From NCBI RefSeq assembly GCF_016405855.1, contig NZ_JAEFCA010000004.1, positions 220,075 through 284,074 of the forward strand: a DNA stretch of 64,000 nt, in the 5' to 3' direction. The notes beneath the pieces were generated by a model that saw only the letters and a program-made list of their open reading frames with translations, searched no databases and was not told the DNA's origin. Positions within the stretch are counted from its first letter, which is position 1. The number at the start of each line of letters is the position of its first letter. The DNA is from Flavobacterium sp. IB48 (lineage in GTDB: Bacteria; Bacteroidota; Bacteroidia; Flavobacteriales; Flavobacteriaceae). Of the stretch, positions 46,182-55,518 are shown one piece after another. Position numbers and translations under genes: made by a program.

Positions 46182-48320
46182 ATGAAAAATATGAAAAAAT
46201 TACTCGTTATTGTATTCGTATTTTCAATACAGTTTATAAAGGCACAAGATCAGGAATTAGCAAGAGCAAAACGTTTTTTTGATAAAACGTATTACAGCGA
46301 AGCCATTATTTTATATCAAAAATTAGCAGACGAAAGACCTTCTCAAGAAGTCATTAAAAATCTTGCCGATTCTTATTTCTATACCAATGAATTGATTAAA
46401 GCGCAACGCTATTATCGTCTCTTGATTGGCAATTACAGCAATAATTTAGACCGAGAATATTATTTTAGATATGCACAAACTCTAAAAGCAACAAATAGTA
46501 ACGATGATGCAAATGCCAATTTAAAGGAATATTATTCTAAATCTGCAAATGCAGAAGATATGGTCAATTTTGAAAAAGAATTGAAAACTTTAGAAAATGT
46601 CACCGCAATTGGTAAACGTTTTGAAATTAAAAATCTTGCGATAAATACGCCAAATTCTGAATTTGGAGCTGTAAAATACAAAGACAATCTAGTTTTTGCA
46701 GGAGTAAAATTGAAACCAGGTTTGTTTGACAAAAGATACAAATGGGATAATGAAACCTATTTAAATTTGGTTACGATTCCACTTAAAAACATTAATTCTG
46801 CAGATTCTATTATCCATTATTTTGCTAAAGAATTAAAAACCGGAATGCACGAATCGAATGCTGTTTTTACAAAAGATGGCAAAACCATGTATTTCACGAG
46901 AAACAATTCTAAAAACGGAAAGAAGAAAAAAGACGATAAGAAAATTTCTAATCTTCAAATTTTTAAAGCAGAATTGGTAGAAGGAAAATGGACAAATGTT
47001 ACGTCGCTTCCATTTAATAGTCCAAATTATTCTGTTGAACATCCCGCTTTAAGTCCAGATGAAAAAGTCTTGTATTTTGCTTCTGATATGCCAGGATCTA
47101 TCGGCTCTTTTGACATTTATTCGGTTAACATCAATAAAGGGGCATTTGATACGCCGAAAAATTTAGGTTCAGAAATTAATACAGACAAAAGAGAACAGTT
47201 TCCTTTTGCTTCTGCAGATAATAAGCTTTATTTTTCATCAGACGGACATTTAGGTTATGGATCTTTAGATGTTTTTGTCTCTGAAATAAATGGAAATGAA
47301 TATTCAAAACCTGTGAATGTTGGACTTCCATTAAACTCTAATTTAGATGATTTTGCATTTAATATTGATTCGAATACCAAAGAAGGATTTTTTGCTTCGA
47401 ATAGAGAAGGAGGAAAAGGAAGTGATGATATTTATCAATTTAAAGAAATAAAAGATTTGATTGTTGAAGATTGTAAACAATTTATCGCCGGAATTATAAC
47501 AGATCTTGATACACAATTGGCTTTAGAAAATGCAACGGTATTATTGCAAGATTCAGAAAATAAGACTTTAAATACTATTACAACTTCGGCTGACGGAAAA
47601 TTCAGTTTTACTGTTGCTTGCGAGGCTTCGTATAAAATTAGTGCTTTCAAAGAAAATTATACTAATGCTTCTAAAATATTGACATTAGACAAAACAAGAG
47701 ATAAAGTTAATGATGGTTCTTTGGCACTAAGATCTTTAGAAGCAATTCAAAAAGAAGAAAAACAAATTGCTGAAAACAAGAGAAAACAGGAGATTATTAT
47801 TGAAGAAGAAAACAAGAAAAAAGAAGCCTTGGCAGCAATTGAATTAAAAGAGAAAGACAAAAAAGCCAAAGAAGCGGCAATTGTAGCTGCTGAAAATCGA
47901 AAGAATGAAAAAGTAAAAGAAATTTTAGAAAAAGAAAAAGATATTGTCAAGGATAAAGAACGTTTAATCATAAAAACAGATCCTATTTATTTTGATTACG
48001 ATTTGTGGTATATCCGTAAAGAATCGAAAGTGATTTTAGGACGAGTTGTAGAATTGATGAAGAAATACCCAGATATGAAAATCGAAATCGGATCGCATAC
48101 CGATTCACGAGGGAATGAAAAATACAATGCTGATTTATCTCAAAAAAGAGCCAATTCAACGCGAGAGTTTATCATACAATCTGGTATAGATTCTAAGCGA
48201 GTTGTAGCAAAAGGTTATGGCGAATCGGTTCCAATTATAAAATGCAAAACAGATGAATCTTGCTCAGAGGAAGAACACGAATTGAATAGAAGATCTGAAT
48301 TTGTAATTAAAAATTTATAG
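46182..48320 (+). CDS. OmpA-family protein with TPR and WD40-like PD40 domains
   Basis: A 712-residue protein with a signal peptide (MKKLLVIVFVFSIQFIKAQ from the second Met). It then has TPR-like helices (residues about 20-100), a beta-propeller with PD40 units (HPALSPDEKVLYFASDMPGS, KLYFSSDGHLGYGS), a carboxypeptidase-like Ig domain (FIAGIITDLDTQLALENATV), a coiled coil rich in Lys/Glu, and a C-terminal OmpA domain (IEIGSHTDSRGNEKYNADLS, VVAKGYGE) that binds peptidoglycan. It anchors the SprF/cargo complex to the wall by analogy with other T9SS cassettes. ATG 46182 is one base after the SprF stop. A TTG 27 bases upstream would overlap SprF. Confidence 0.9.
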   Translation: MKNMKKLLVIVFVFSIQFIKAQDQELARAKRFFDKTYYSEAIILYQKLADERPSQEVIKNLADSYFYTNELIKAQRYYRLLIGNYSNNLDREYYFRYAQTLKATNSNDDANANLKEYYSKSANAEDMVNFEKELKTLENVTAIGKRFEIKNLAINTPNSEFGAVKYKDNLVFAGVKLKPGLFDKRYKWDNETYLNLVTIPLKNINSADSIIHYFAKELKTGMHESNAVFTKDGKTMYFTRNNSKNGKKKKDDKKISNLQIFKAELVEGKWTNVTSLPFNSPNYSVEHPALSPDEKVLYFASDMPGSIGSFDIYSVNINKGAFDTPKNLGSEINTDKREQFPFASADNKLYFSSDGHLGYGSLDVFVSEINGNEYSKPVNVGLPLNSNLDDFAFNIDSNTKEGFFASNREGGKGSDDIYQFKEIKDLIVEDCKQFIAGIITDLDTQLALENATVLLQDSENKTLNTITTSADGKFSFTVACEASYKISAFKENYTNASKILTLDKTRDKVNDGSLALRSLEAIQKEEKQIAENKRKQEIIIEEENKKKEALAAIELKEKDKKAKEAAIVAAENRKNEKVKEILEKEKDIVKDKERLIIKTDPIYFDYDLWYIRKESKVILGRVVELMKKYPDMKIEIGSHTDSRGNEKYNADLSQKRANSTREFIIQSGIDSKRVVAKGYGESVPIIKCKTDESCSEEEHELNRRSEFVIKNL

Positions 48321-48386
48321 AATTATTGAAAGAAGAAAGCCTTTTTTTCTTTAATTTTATAGTAGTATCAACAAAATAGAAAAAAT

Positions 48387-48866
48387 ATGAGAAATCTAAC
48401 CTTATCTTGTTTGCTTCTATCCTTTATTGGATTGCAAAGCTGTAAAAATGAAGAAAAACAAAAAGCCGCTGAAGCTGTAAAAGCAGAAGGTGAAGCAGTC
48501 GTAAGTACTGCATGCTATAAAGCAATTTACGAAAAGGATACAATAGATTTAAAACTGAATACGTTAAAGAACGGAAAATTAACGGGAGATATGGTTATGA
48601 ATGTAGCACCTTCAACTGTTAGAAAAGGAGAAGTTGCAGGTGAATTCCACGGAGATACTTTATTTGTAGACTACACTTTTAAAGTTAATGAGGACGCTAA
48701 AACCTTCAAAAATCCTATGGCATTTTTAAAACGTAACAATCAGCTTATTTTGGGTAACGGAACTATGCAGACAACAATGGGAGTAACTTATTTGGTAAAA
48801 GATAAACCGATTGATTTTGACAGCGTAAAATATAAATTCGACTCAGTAGAATGTGCTGCGAAGTAA
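48387..48866 (+). CDS. Small lipoprotein, function unknown
   Basis: A 159-residue protein. The N-terminus is a lipoprotein signal (LSCLLLSFIGLQSC; lipobox LQSC), cleaved before Cys, with a Lys/Glu-rich linker (KNEEKQKAAEAVKAEGEAV). The mature domain is beta-rich (IYEKDTIDLKLNTLKNGKLTGDM, GEFHGDTLFVDYTFKV). It resembles small periplasmic beta-sandwich lipoproteins; no catalytic motif is seen. It follows the OmpA gene after 66 bp and is convergent with the DUF1573 gene, with a shared terminator. Confidence 0.75.
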   Translation: MRNLTLSCLLLSFIGLQSCKNEEKQKAAEAVKAEGEAVVSTACYKAIYEKDTIDLKLNTLKNGKLTGDMVMNVAPSTVRKGEVAGEFHGDTLFVDYTFKVNEDAKTFKNPMAFLKRNNQLILGNGTMQTTMGVTYLVKDKPIDFDSVKYKFDSVECAAK

Positions 48867-48913
48867 AAAAAGAAAGATTCAAGCAACAAGATGTTTCTTA
48901 TTTATAAAAAAAC

Positions 48914-48945
48914 AAAGCCGTTTCTAGATTTAGAAACGGCTTTTT
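48914..48945. terminator. Bidirectional terminator
   Basis: AAAGCCGTTTCT (48914-48925) pairs exactly with 48932-48943 with a six-base loop, and A- and T-tracts flank it. It separates convergent genes. Confidence 0.92.
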
Positions 48946-48968
48946 ATTATTTAGAAGTTTTTTAATTC

Positions 48969-49349
48969 TTATTGAACTTCACCCTTAATTTTAAGAGCTA
49001 CTCTTCCGTCAGGATAGTTTACTGCGTTTGTTTCAACAGTAATTGTTTTACGAATAGGTCCTGCTACCATATTATATTTTACATCAATTTTTCCTTTTTT
49101 GCCTGGCAAAATTGCTGCCGCAGGTTTTGTTACAATGATAGAACTTACTGTAGATTCTGCACCTGTAATTAATAATGGAGCATCACCAGTATTTGTAAAT
49201 TCAAAGGAACGAAGCCCATTGTCGCCTTTAGAAATTTTTCCATAATCAATTGTATTGTCTGAGGCTGCAAATTCAATTTTTGGGCCGTTTTGTGCAAAAC
49301 TTATTGCGCTAAACAATAAGACTGCAATAAAAGAGGCTGTATTTTTCAT
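48969..49349 (-). CDS. DUF1573 domain secreted protein
   Basis: A 126-residue exported protein (signal KNTASFIAVLLFSAISFAQ). It is a single Ig-like domain with the DUF1573 pattern: IDYGKISKGDNGLRSFEFTN, TGDAPLLITGA, IVTKPAAAILPGKKGKIDV. Common in Bacteroidota as an extracytoplasmic structural domain; function unknown. Its 5' side faces valS across a repeat-filled gap of 288 bp. Confidence 0.9.
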   Translation of the reverse strand: MKNTASFIAVLLFSAISFAQNGPKIEFAASDNTIDYGKISKGDNGLRSFEFTNTGDAPLLITGAESTVSSIIVTKPAAAILPGKKGKIDVKYNMVAGPIRKTITVETNAVNYPDGRVALKIKGEVQ

Positions 49350-49484
49350 ATGAAATCTTTTTTTTATTGTAAGTAAATATACATTCTTTTAATTAACACA
49401 CAAATTATTATTTCTCTTTTTATAGTCTACTTAATTATTTACTTTTGCTGTCAGTTATAAATACAAAAATTGAACCAGTTTTTT

Positions 49485-49627
49485 TGTTTAACTGTTTAAT
49501 CGTTTATTTGTTTAATCGTTGAGATTGATTTATAAATGATTTTTTAAAACAGAAATAAGAAAACAAATCAATTTGAAATTCGATGATCAAAACCGATTAA
49601 GCGGTTAAACAAATTAACGATTAAACA
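49485..49627. repeat. Inverted GTTTAATCG repeats between DUF1573 and valS
   Basis: Arms 49493-49518 and 49602-49627 are reverse complements with two mismatches in 26 bases (word TGTTTAATCGTTTATTTG). The right arm ends 10 bp before the valS ATG. The same word occurs between folE and cysS. A fold here could affect valS expression. Confidence 0.8.
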
Positions 49628-49637
49628 ACCCTAGTAA

Positions 49638-52271
49638 ATGACAATTCCAGCACAATTTGACGCTAAGACGATTGAGAGTAAATGGTATGATTACTGGATG
49701 AAAAACAATTATTTTCATTCAGAACCAGATCATAGAACACCGTACACCATTGTAATTCCGCCGCCAAACGTCACTGGAGTCCTTCACATGGGACATATGT
49801 TGAATAATACGATTCAGGATGTTTTAATTCGCCGTGCACGTCTTAAAGGATTCAACGCTTGTTGGGTTCCGGGAACAGATCACGCTTCTATTGCAACTGA
49901 AGCAAAAGTGGTAGCGAAATTAAAAGCAGAAGGAATCAATAAAAACGATTTGACCCGTGAAGAATTCCTAAAACATGCTTGGGAATGGACAGATAAATAT
50001 GGTGGAACAATCTTAGAACAACTTAAGAAATTAGGTGCTTCTTGCGATTGGGAACGCACTAAATTTACTATGGATCCAGATATGTCTGCATCTGTAATTA
50101 AATCGTTTGTAGATTTATACAACAAAGGATTAATCTACAGAGGATACCGTATGGTAAACTGGGATCCGGAAGCTAAAACGACTTTATCTGATGAAGAAGT
50201 AATTTACGAAGAACAACAAGGAAAATTATTTTTCTTAAAATATAAAATTGAAGGTTCAGAAGATTTCTTAACGATTGCTACAACTCGTCCAGAAACTATT
50301 TTTGGAGATACAGCAATTTGTATCAATCCAAATGATGAGCGTTTTACACATTTGAAAGGTAAAAAAGCGATCGTTCCTATTTGTGGAAGAGTAATTCCAA
50401 TTATTGAAGACGAATATGTTGATGTTGAATTCGGTACAGGATGTTTGAAAGTAACGCCTGCTCACGATATGAACGATAAAACTTTAGGAGAAAAACACAA
50501 CCTAGAAATCGTTGATATTTTTAATGAAGATGCAACTTTAAATAGTTTCGGATTACATTATCAAGGAAAAGATCGTTTTGTAGTTCGTACAGAAATTGCA
50601 AAAGAACTGGAAGAAATTGGAGCTTTAGCAAAAACAGAAACTCACTTAAATAAAGTTGGAACTTCTGAAAGAACAAAAGCAGTAATAGAACCAAGATTAT
50701 CAGATCAATGGTTCTTGAAAATGGAAGAATTAGTAAAACCTGCAATTAAGTCGGTTTTAGAAACAGGAGAAATTAAATTGCATCCAAAACGTTTCGAAAA
50801 TACTTATGCACATTGGTTAAACAACATTCGCGATTGGAATATTTCTCGTCAATTATGGTGGGGACAACAAATTCCAGCGTATTATTATGGAGACGGAAAA
50901 GAAGATTTCGTAGTTGCTGAAAACATCGAAGACGCTTTAGCTTTAGCAAAAGAAAAAACATCTAACAACTCACTTACAACATCTGACTTAAAACAAGATG
51001 TTGACGCGTTAGACACATGGTTTTCTTCTTGGTTATGGCCAATGTCAGTTTTTGGAGGAATCATGGATCCAGAAAGTCCAGATTTTAAATACTATTACCC
51101 AACAAATGACTTGGTAACTGGTCCGGATATTTTATTTTTCTGGGTGGCGAGAATGATCATTGCAGGTTACGAATATGCAGGTGAAAAACCATTTACAAAT
51201 GTATATTTGACTGGTTTGGTTCGTGACAAACAACGTCGTAAGATGTCTAAATCATTAGGAAATTCTCCTGATCCTTTAGATTTGATCGATGCTTTTGGAG
51301 CTGATGGAGTTCGTGTGGGATTACTTTTAAGTGCTTCTGCAGGAAACGATATCATGTTTGATGAAGAATTGTGCAGTCAAGGAAAAGCGTTTTCAAATAA
51401 AATCTGGAATGCCTTTAAATTGATTAAAGGGTGGGAAGTTTCTGAAACTATCGCACAGCCAGAATCATCAAAAGTGGCAATCGAATGGTATGAAGCGAAA
51501 TTACAGCAGACTTTAGTTGACATCGAAGATAATTTTGAGAAATACAGAATTTCAGATTCTCTTATGGCAATTTATAAATTGGTTTGGGATGATTTCTGTT
51601 CTTGGTTCTTAGAAATGATCAAACCAGCATACCAACAGCCAATTGACAGCGTAACTTTCGCGAAAGCGATCGAAATGTTAGAAAACAACTTGAAGTTATT
51701 ACACCCATTTATGCCTTTCTTGACAGAGGAAATTTGGCAGTTAATTGCTGAAAGAACTCCGGAAGAGGCTTTAATTGTTTCTACTTGGCCAGAAGTAAAA
51801 CCATTTGATGCTAAATTAATTGCTGATTTTGAAAACTCAATTGAAGTAATTTCTGGAATTAGAACAATCAGAAAAGATAAAAATATTCCGTTTAAAGATG
51901 CAATTGAATTAAAAGGAATCAATAGCGAAAATGTTTCTACTTATTTTGATTCAATCATAACGAAATTAGGAAACGTTTCTGCTTTCGAATATGTTTCTGA
52001 AAAAGTAGACGGCGCACTGTCTTTCCGTGTAAAATCGAATGAATACTTCATCCCGATTACAGGAAATATCGATATTGAAGCTGAGATTGCAAAACTGACA
52101 GAAGAATTAAATTATACAAAAGGATTCTTGAAATCTGTAGAAGCGAAACTTTCAAACGAGAAATTCGTAAACGGAGCTCCAGAGAAAGTCCTTAATCTAG
52201 AAAAACAAAAACAAGCTGACGCTTTAGCAAAAATTGCTACAATTGAGCAGAGTTTGGCTGGTTTGAAATAA
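49638..52271 (+). CDS. valS: Valine-tRNA ligase
   Basis: An 877-residue class I synthetase charging tRNA-Val. It has the HIGH motif as VLHMGHMLNNTIQD, the editing domain (TIATTRPETIFGDTAI), KMSKS as RRKMSKSLGNSPDPL, an anticodon-binding domain, and the C-terminal coiled coil (IDIEAEIAKLTEELNYTKGF). All parts are present at normal length. It is preceded by GTTTAATCG inverted repeats and followed by a terminator. Confidence 0.97.
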   Translation: MTIPAQFDAKTIESKWYDYWMKNNYFHSEPDHRTPYTIVIPPPNVTGVLHMGHMLNNTIQDVLIRRARLKGFNACWVPGTDHASIATEAKVVAKLKAEGINKNDLTREEFLKHAWEWTDKYGGTILEQLKKLGASCDWERTKFTMDPDMSASVIKSFVDLYNKGLIYRGYRMVNWDPEAKTTLSDEEVIYEEQQGKLFFLKYKIEGSEDFLTIATTRPETIFGDTAICINPNDERFTHLKGKKAIVPICGRVIPIIEDEYVDVEFGTGCLKVTPAHDMNDKTLGEKHNLEIVDIFNEDATLNSFGLHYQGKDRFVVRTEIAKELEEIGALAKTETHLNKVGTSERTKAVIEPRLSDQWFLKMEELVKPAIKSVLETGEIKLHPKRFENTYAHWLNNIRDWNISRQLWWGQQIPAYYYGDGKEDFVVAENIEDALALAKEKTSNNSLTTSDLKQDVDALDTWFSSWLWPMSVFGGIMDPESPDFKYYYPTNDLVTGPDILFFWVARMIIAGYEYAGEKPFTNVYLTGLVRDKQRRKMSKSLGNSPDPLDLIDAFGADGVRVGLLLSASAGNDIMFDEELCSQGKAFSNKIWNAFKLIKGWEVSETIAQPESSKVAIEWYEAKLQQTLVDIEDNFEKYRISDSLMAIYKLVWDDFCSWFLEMIKPAYQQPIDSVTFAKAIEMLENNLKLLHPFMPFLTEEIWQLIAERTPEEALIVSTWPEVKPFDAKLIADFENSIEVISGIRTIRKDKNIPFKDAIELKGINSENVSTYFDSIITKLGNVSAFEYVSEKVDGALSFRVKSNEYFIPITGNIDIEAEIAKLTEELNYTKGFLKSVEAKLSNEKFVNGAPEKVLNLEKQKQADALAKIATIEQSLAGLK

Positions 52272-52291
52272 GAATCAGATTGATTTAAAAT

Positions 52292-52323
52292 AAAAAAGCT
52301 GTCCAAAGTGGACAGCTTTTTTT
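52292..52323. terminator. Terminator after valS (bidirectional)
   Basis: AAAAAAGCTGTCCA pairs with TGGACAGCTTTTTT around a three-base loop, flanked by A- and T-runs. It serves valS and the convergent kinase gene. Confidence 0.92.
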
Positions 52324-52361
52324 ATCTTGTATCATTCCGAGGCACTTTGAATCGCAAAATT

Positions 52362-52988
52362 TTAATTTTCGTAGAAATTATCTTTAATATAGAAAACAGT
52401 GTCTATAAATTGAAGTATGCCATTTTCTGTTAATACATTTTCGTCGTGAAGATCTTCAAGAATAATTCCTAAGTCAGGATTATAGTAATCGTTGTTTTTG
52501 GTATTTAGAAAACCGTTTACAAGCATAAACTTCTTTACAACTTCTAAGTCTGTTGGTTCAGTTGCTTTTACGAAAGGCTGTTCAACAACTGCATATATAA
52601 TATCTTCGTTTTTGAAAAAGCCTAATAAATTGTATGCTGTATCTGGAAAAAAGAAGTTATTTAATAATAAATTGTTGAAGTAATCTATCCAAGAATTGTA
52701 ATAAATAGAATCATTAAGTTTGATTACATGTTTTCCGTCTTTTAAATAGACTTTTTGCTCTGCTCCTTCAGAAAGATAATCTTCAAGATTAATATCTAAA
52801 ATCCAAAGACTATTTAATTCTATAAACCTTTCTAAGGTCTCTTTTTCTTGTTTTTTGAAATGCTTGAACCCTTCAGCCATTTTACTTGAGCTTTGGCTTC
52901 TTCTAAGGTAACTGGCTGCTGCTTGGATAATTGTTCCATGCTTAACTTTGCTCTTTCCTGAAATGATAAGTTGTAATTCATGTTTCAT
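52362..52988 (-). CDS. Small protein-kinase-like protein (polyvalent-protein kinase family)
   Basis: A 208-residue protein. The N-terminal 70 residues are basic and helical (SYLRRSQSSSKMAEGFKHFK). Then follows a compact kinase fold: EGAEQKVYL as glycine-loop equivalent (residues 75-82), K90 in HVIKLND, hinge AVVEQPFV (E136), and EDLHDENVL (178-186) giving D179 and N184, with D196 in QFID. This fits the kinase family found in polyvalent proteins of phages and mobile elements and is close to aminoglycoside-kinase-like enzymes. Here it stands alone in a housekeeping region. The start is ATG 52988. The substrate is unknown; a role in a stress or defence pathway is speculation. Confidence 0.7.
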   Translation of the reverse strand: MKHELQLIISGKSKVKHGTIIQAAASYLRRSQSSSKMAEGFKHFKKQEKETLERFIELNSLWILDINLEDYLSEGAEQKVYLKDGKHVIKLNDSIYYNSWIDYFNNLLLNNFFFPDTAYNLLGFFKNEDIIYAVVEQPFVKATEPTDLEVVKKFMLVNGFLNTKNNDYYNPDLGIILEDLHDENVLTENGILQFIDTVFYIKDNFYEN

Positions 52989-52994
52989 ATTGTT

Positions 52995-53015
52995 AAATGC
53001 AAAAATAGTGCATTT
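52995..53015 (-). promoter_or_regulatory. Operator-like palindrome over the -7 box of the kinase gene
   Basis: AAATGCA (52995-53001) and TGCATTT (53009-53015) form a 7-bp inverted repeat. Inside, TATTTTTG on the minus strand (53000-53007) matches TAnnTTTG, 12 bp upstream of the ATG. A repressor bound here would block transcription. Confidence 0.5.
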
Positions 53016-53060
53016 TATTAAAAAATAAAATAAAAGTAAGTTTTGTATTACTTTTGTAAT

Positions 53061-53108
53061 AAAACTAAAAATCCCAAGATTTTTAGTTTTACTTAAAAAT
53101 CTTGGGAT
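53061..53108 (-). terminator. Two mutually exclusive hairpins between the siderophore receptor and the kinase gene
   Basis: Stem A: 53071-53084 with 53095-53108 (14 bp exact, ten-base loop). Stem B: 53061-53073 with 53078-53090 (13 bp exact, four-base loop). They share bases, so only one can form. On the minus strand stem A is followed by TTTTTAG, so it can terminate receptor transcription; stem B would then act as antiterminator. Confidence 0.65.
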
Positions 53109-53133
53109 AAAATCAAAACTCTAATTCAATATT

Positions 53134-55353
53134 TTAGAACTTGTAACGCAAGCTTGTCATAACTTGACGAGGAGCGATTGGGTTTACACTATAGTTCTCG
53201 TGAACAGTATAATTTAATTCGTTTGTGATGTTTGATAATTTGCAAAGAATCGAGAATTTTCTCCAAGCATATCCAACAGATGCATCAATAGTAACATAAC
53301 CTTCCAAAGGAATTTCTCTATGGTAGATTCCGTCAGGATATTTAACTGTATCTGTGTTGTATTGATCATTCCAACCTCCTAAACGATCACCAATGTAATT
53401 TCCAATTGCTCCAACAGATAAATTTTTTAATAGACCTTCTTGTACAGTGTAATAGAAACTTAAGTTTGCTGTGTTTGCTGGAGTTCTAACAAGACGATCA
53501 CCTTCAATAAAACTTCCGTTTAAACCAGATGTTTTAGTATAACGCATATCATTGTAGCTGTATCCTGCAATAATGCTAAGTCCGTCAATTGGTCTTGCCG
53601 TAACATCAACTTCAACACCTTTACTTTTAGTTTCACCACTTAAAACTTTTACGTTTGCATCCGTGTTTAAACTTCCATCAGCTTTAAATTCGGCAGTTTG
53701 AGCTAAGTTGCTGTTGGTAATTTGATAAACCGTAACATTTGTGCTTAATAATCCTTTTAAGAAATCAGTTTTAATACCAGCTTCGTATTGATCAATAATA
53801 GAAGGTTCAATTGGTTTTAAATCTGCTGTAGTTCCTGTGTTTGGTGTAAATGAAGTAGAATAGCTGGCAAATAATGAAACTTCCTTTCTTGGTTGATATA
53901 TTAATCCAAATTTTGGAGAAAATGCATTATCAAGTTTTTTGTCACCAACTGTTGGTATTGCATTTTCTGGGTTTCCTGCACCAGTTGCTGTTTCTTTATA
54001 AGTTGTAACTTCAGCTTCTTGCCATGACCAACGTACACCTGCCAATACTTTGAATTTCTCTGTAATTGAGATTAAATCTTGAAAATAGACACCAAAACGA
54101 TTGGTTTCTGTTTTTGCAATTTGAGTTGCTCTCGCATCTGGAATATCATTTCTTTGTGTTGACGGATCAAAGTTGAAAAGATTGATTGTATCATAATTTG
54201 CAGGATTAAATGCAAAAGTATAAGCCGTTGCAAATGAGTTTTCCCAGTCTGCACCAGTAAATATTTGGTGTTTTATTGATCCTGTATTAAAGTTTCCTTG
54301 AAGACTTAATTGATCTCCTAAAATTTGTTCTGAGTTATCGTTTTGAACTAAAGGTCTTGTCCAGTCTCCGTTTTCTTTAACAGAAGATAATTGTGCTGTA
54401 GATTTTGAAGCTCTGTCATAAGTTTGGTAAGAGCTATTGAAATTAAGCTTCCAATTTTTATTGAAATCATGATTTAACAATACAGACGCACTAGCAGATT
54501 TTGTATTACCATTAGACCAAAGAGATCCATAAAAAGCATTTCTAGGCAAATCAAGAATTTGTGTGCCAATAATTCCCGTTCCAAAATCTGGTGTCCAATC
54601 TGCGCTTAAATAATCTCCTTGAATTGTAATTTGAGTTTTAGGATTAATGATAAAAAGCAACGATGGGTTTACATATACACGTTTATTTTTTACGACATCT
54701 CTAAAGCTTTCTGAGTTTTCGTAAGAACCGTTTATTCTAAAGGCAATTGATTTAGTAAGACCTCCATACAAATCAAATGCTGGCTTGTAATAAGAGTAAC
54801 TTCCAATTTGCATTGAAACTTCTCCACCGCTTTTAAATTGAGGTGTTTTAGTTACTAAATTTAGAATTCCTCCAGGTGCTACGTTTCCAAATAATAAAGC
54901 TGAACCTCCTTTAAGAAATTCTACTTTATCTAGTCCAGAAACATCAGGAATTGACCCTGCATTATAACGGAATCCGTTTTTAAACATATTGTTTGTAGAC
55001 ATGTCATAACCTCTAGAGAAAAAAGATTCTTGAGCACCACCACGAGCAGAACCAACGTAAACACCGTTAGCATTTTTAAGAACCTCGCTTAATCTAATAG
55101 CTTGCTGCTGTTCGATAACTTCAGAACCAATAACTTGTATGCTTTGTGGATTATCCATTGGTTTTAATCCAGAGCGAACTGCTGTTACTGGTTTTGGTTC
55201 TTTGGTTTTAGTAACAACTACTTCATTTAAAATTTCCCCTTTTTTATTCTTAACTGTATCGTTTACAGATGAAGTAGATTCAGTGCTTGAATAGTCTTGA
55301 GCGTAAGAGGCAAAACTTAATAAGCCTAATGCAAATAGTAAATTATATTTCAT
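53134..55353 (-). CDS. TonB-dependent siderophore receptor
   Basis: A 739-residue outer-membrane receptor. It has a signal peptide (YNLLFALGLLSFASYAQ), a plug domain (residues about 45-190: NEVVVTKTKEPKP, DNPQSIQVIGSEVIEQQQ, NANGVYVGSARGGAQ, LKGGSALLFGNVAPGGILNL), and a 22-strand barrel ending MTSLRYKF. The plug fits the ferrichrome/ferric siderophore group (TonB-siderophore family). It imports a ferric chelate with TonB-ExbBD energy. Upstream are a TATATTTG box and a Fur-like box, so it is likely iron-repressed. Confidence 0.93.
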   Translation of the reverse strand: MKYNLLFALGLLSFASYAQDYSSTESTSSVNDTVKNKKGEILNEVVVTKTKEPKPVTAVRSGLKPMDNPQSIQVIGSEVIEQQQAIRLSEVLKNANGVYVGSARGGAQESFFSRGYDMSTNNMFKNGFRYNAGSIPDVSGLDKVEFLKGGSALLFGNVAPGGILNLVTKTPQFKSGGEVSMQIGSYSYYKPAFDLYGGLTKSIAFRINGSYENSESFRDVVKNKRVYVNPSLLFIINPKTQITIQGDYLSADWTPDFGTGIIGTQILDLPRNAFYGSLWSNGNTKSASASVLLNHDFNKNWKLNFNSSYQTYDRASKSTAQLSSVKENGDWTRPLVQNDNSEQILGDQLSLQGNFNTGSIKHQIFTGADWENSFATAYTFAFNPANYDTINLFNFDPSTQRNDIPDARATQIAKTETNRFGVYFQDLISITEKFKVLAGVRWSWQEAEVTTYKETATGAGNPENAIPTVGDKKLDNAFSPKFGLIYQPRKEVSLFASYSTSFTPNTGTTADLKPIEPSIIDQYEAGIKTDFLKGLLSTNVTVYQITNSNLAQTAEFKADGSLNTDANVKVLSGETKSKGVEVDVTARPIDGLSIIAGYSYNDMRYTKTSGLNGSFIEGDRLVRTPANTANLSFYYTVQEGLLKNLSVGAIGNYIGDRLGGWNDQYNTDTVKYPDGIYHREIPLEGYVTIDASVGYAWRKFSILCKLSNITNELNYTVHENYSVNPIAPRQVMTSLRYKF

Positions 55354-55358
55354 GTTGT

Positions 55359-55375
55359 TTATTTAGATTCAATAA
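55359..55375 (-). promoter_or_regulatory. Fur-like iron box (receptor B)
   Basis: TTATTTAGATTCAATAA lies 6 bp upstream of the ATG and 14 bp downstream of the -7 box. It shares TTATTTAGA-n-n-n-AATAA with the boxes at 56363 and 59999. Confidence 0.55.
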
Positions 55376-55388
55376 AAATAGATCGCCG

Positions 55389-55396
55389 CAAATATA
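55389..55396 (-). promoter_or_regulatory. -7 box TATATTTG of the siderophore receptor gene
   Basis: Read on the minus strand, TATATTTG matches the consensus, 36 bp before the ATG at 55353. No exact TTG lies at -33. Confidence 0.5.
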
Positions 55397-55518
55397 CAAT
55401 GGCATGATTGTGTTAATGAAATTTATGGGGCGTTTTCTTACTTAAACCTTTCTTATTGTTTTCTTAAGATTGTCTTAAGAATTTTCTAATATTATTTTAA
55501 TTTAGTATAAATAGCAAC

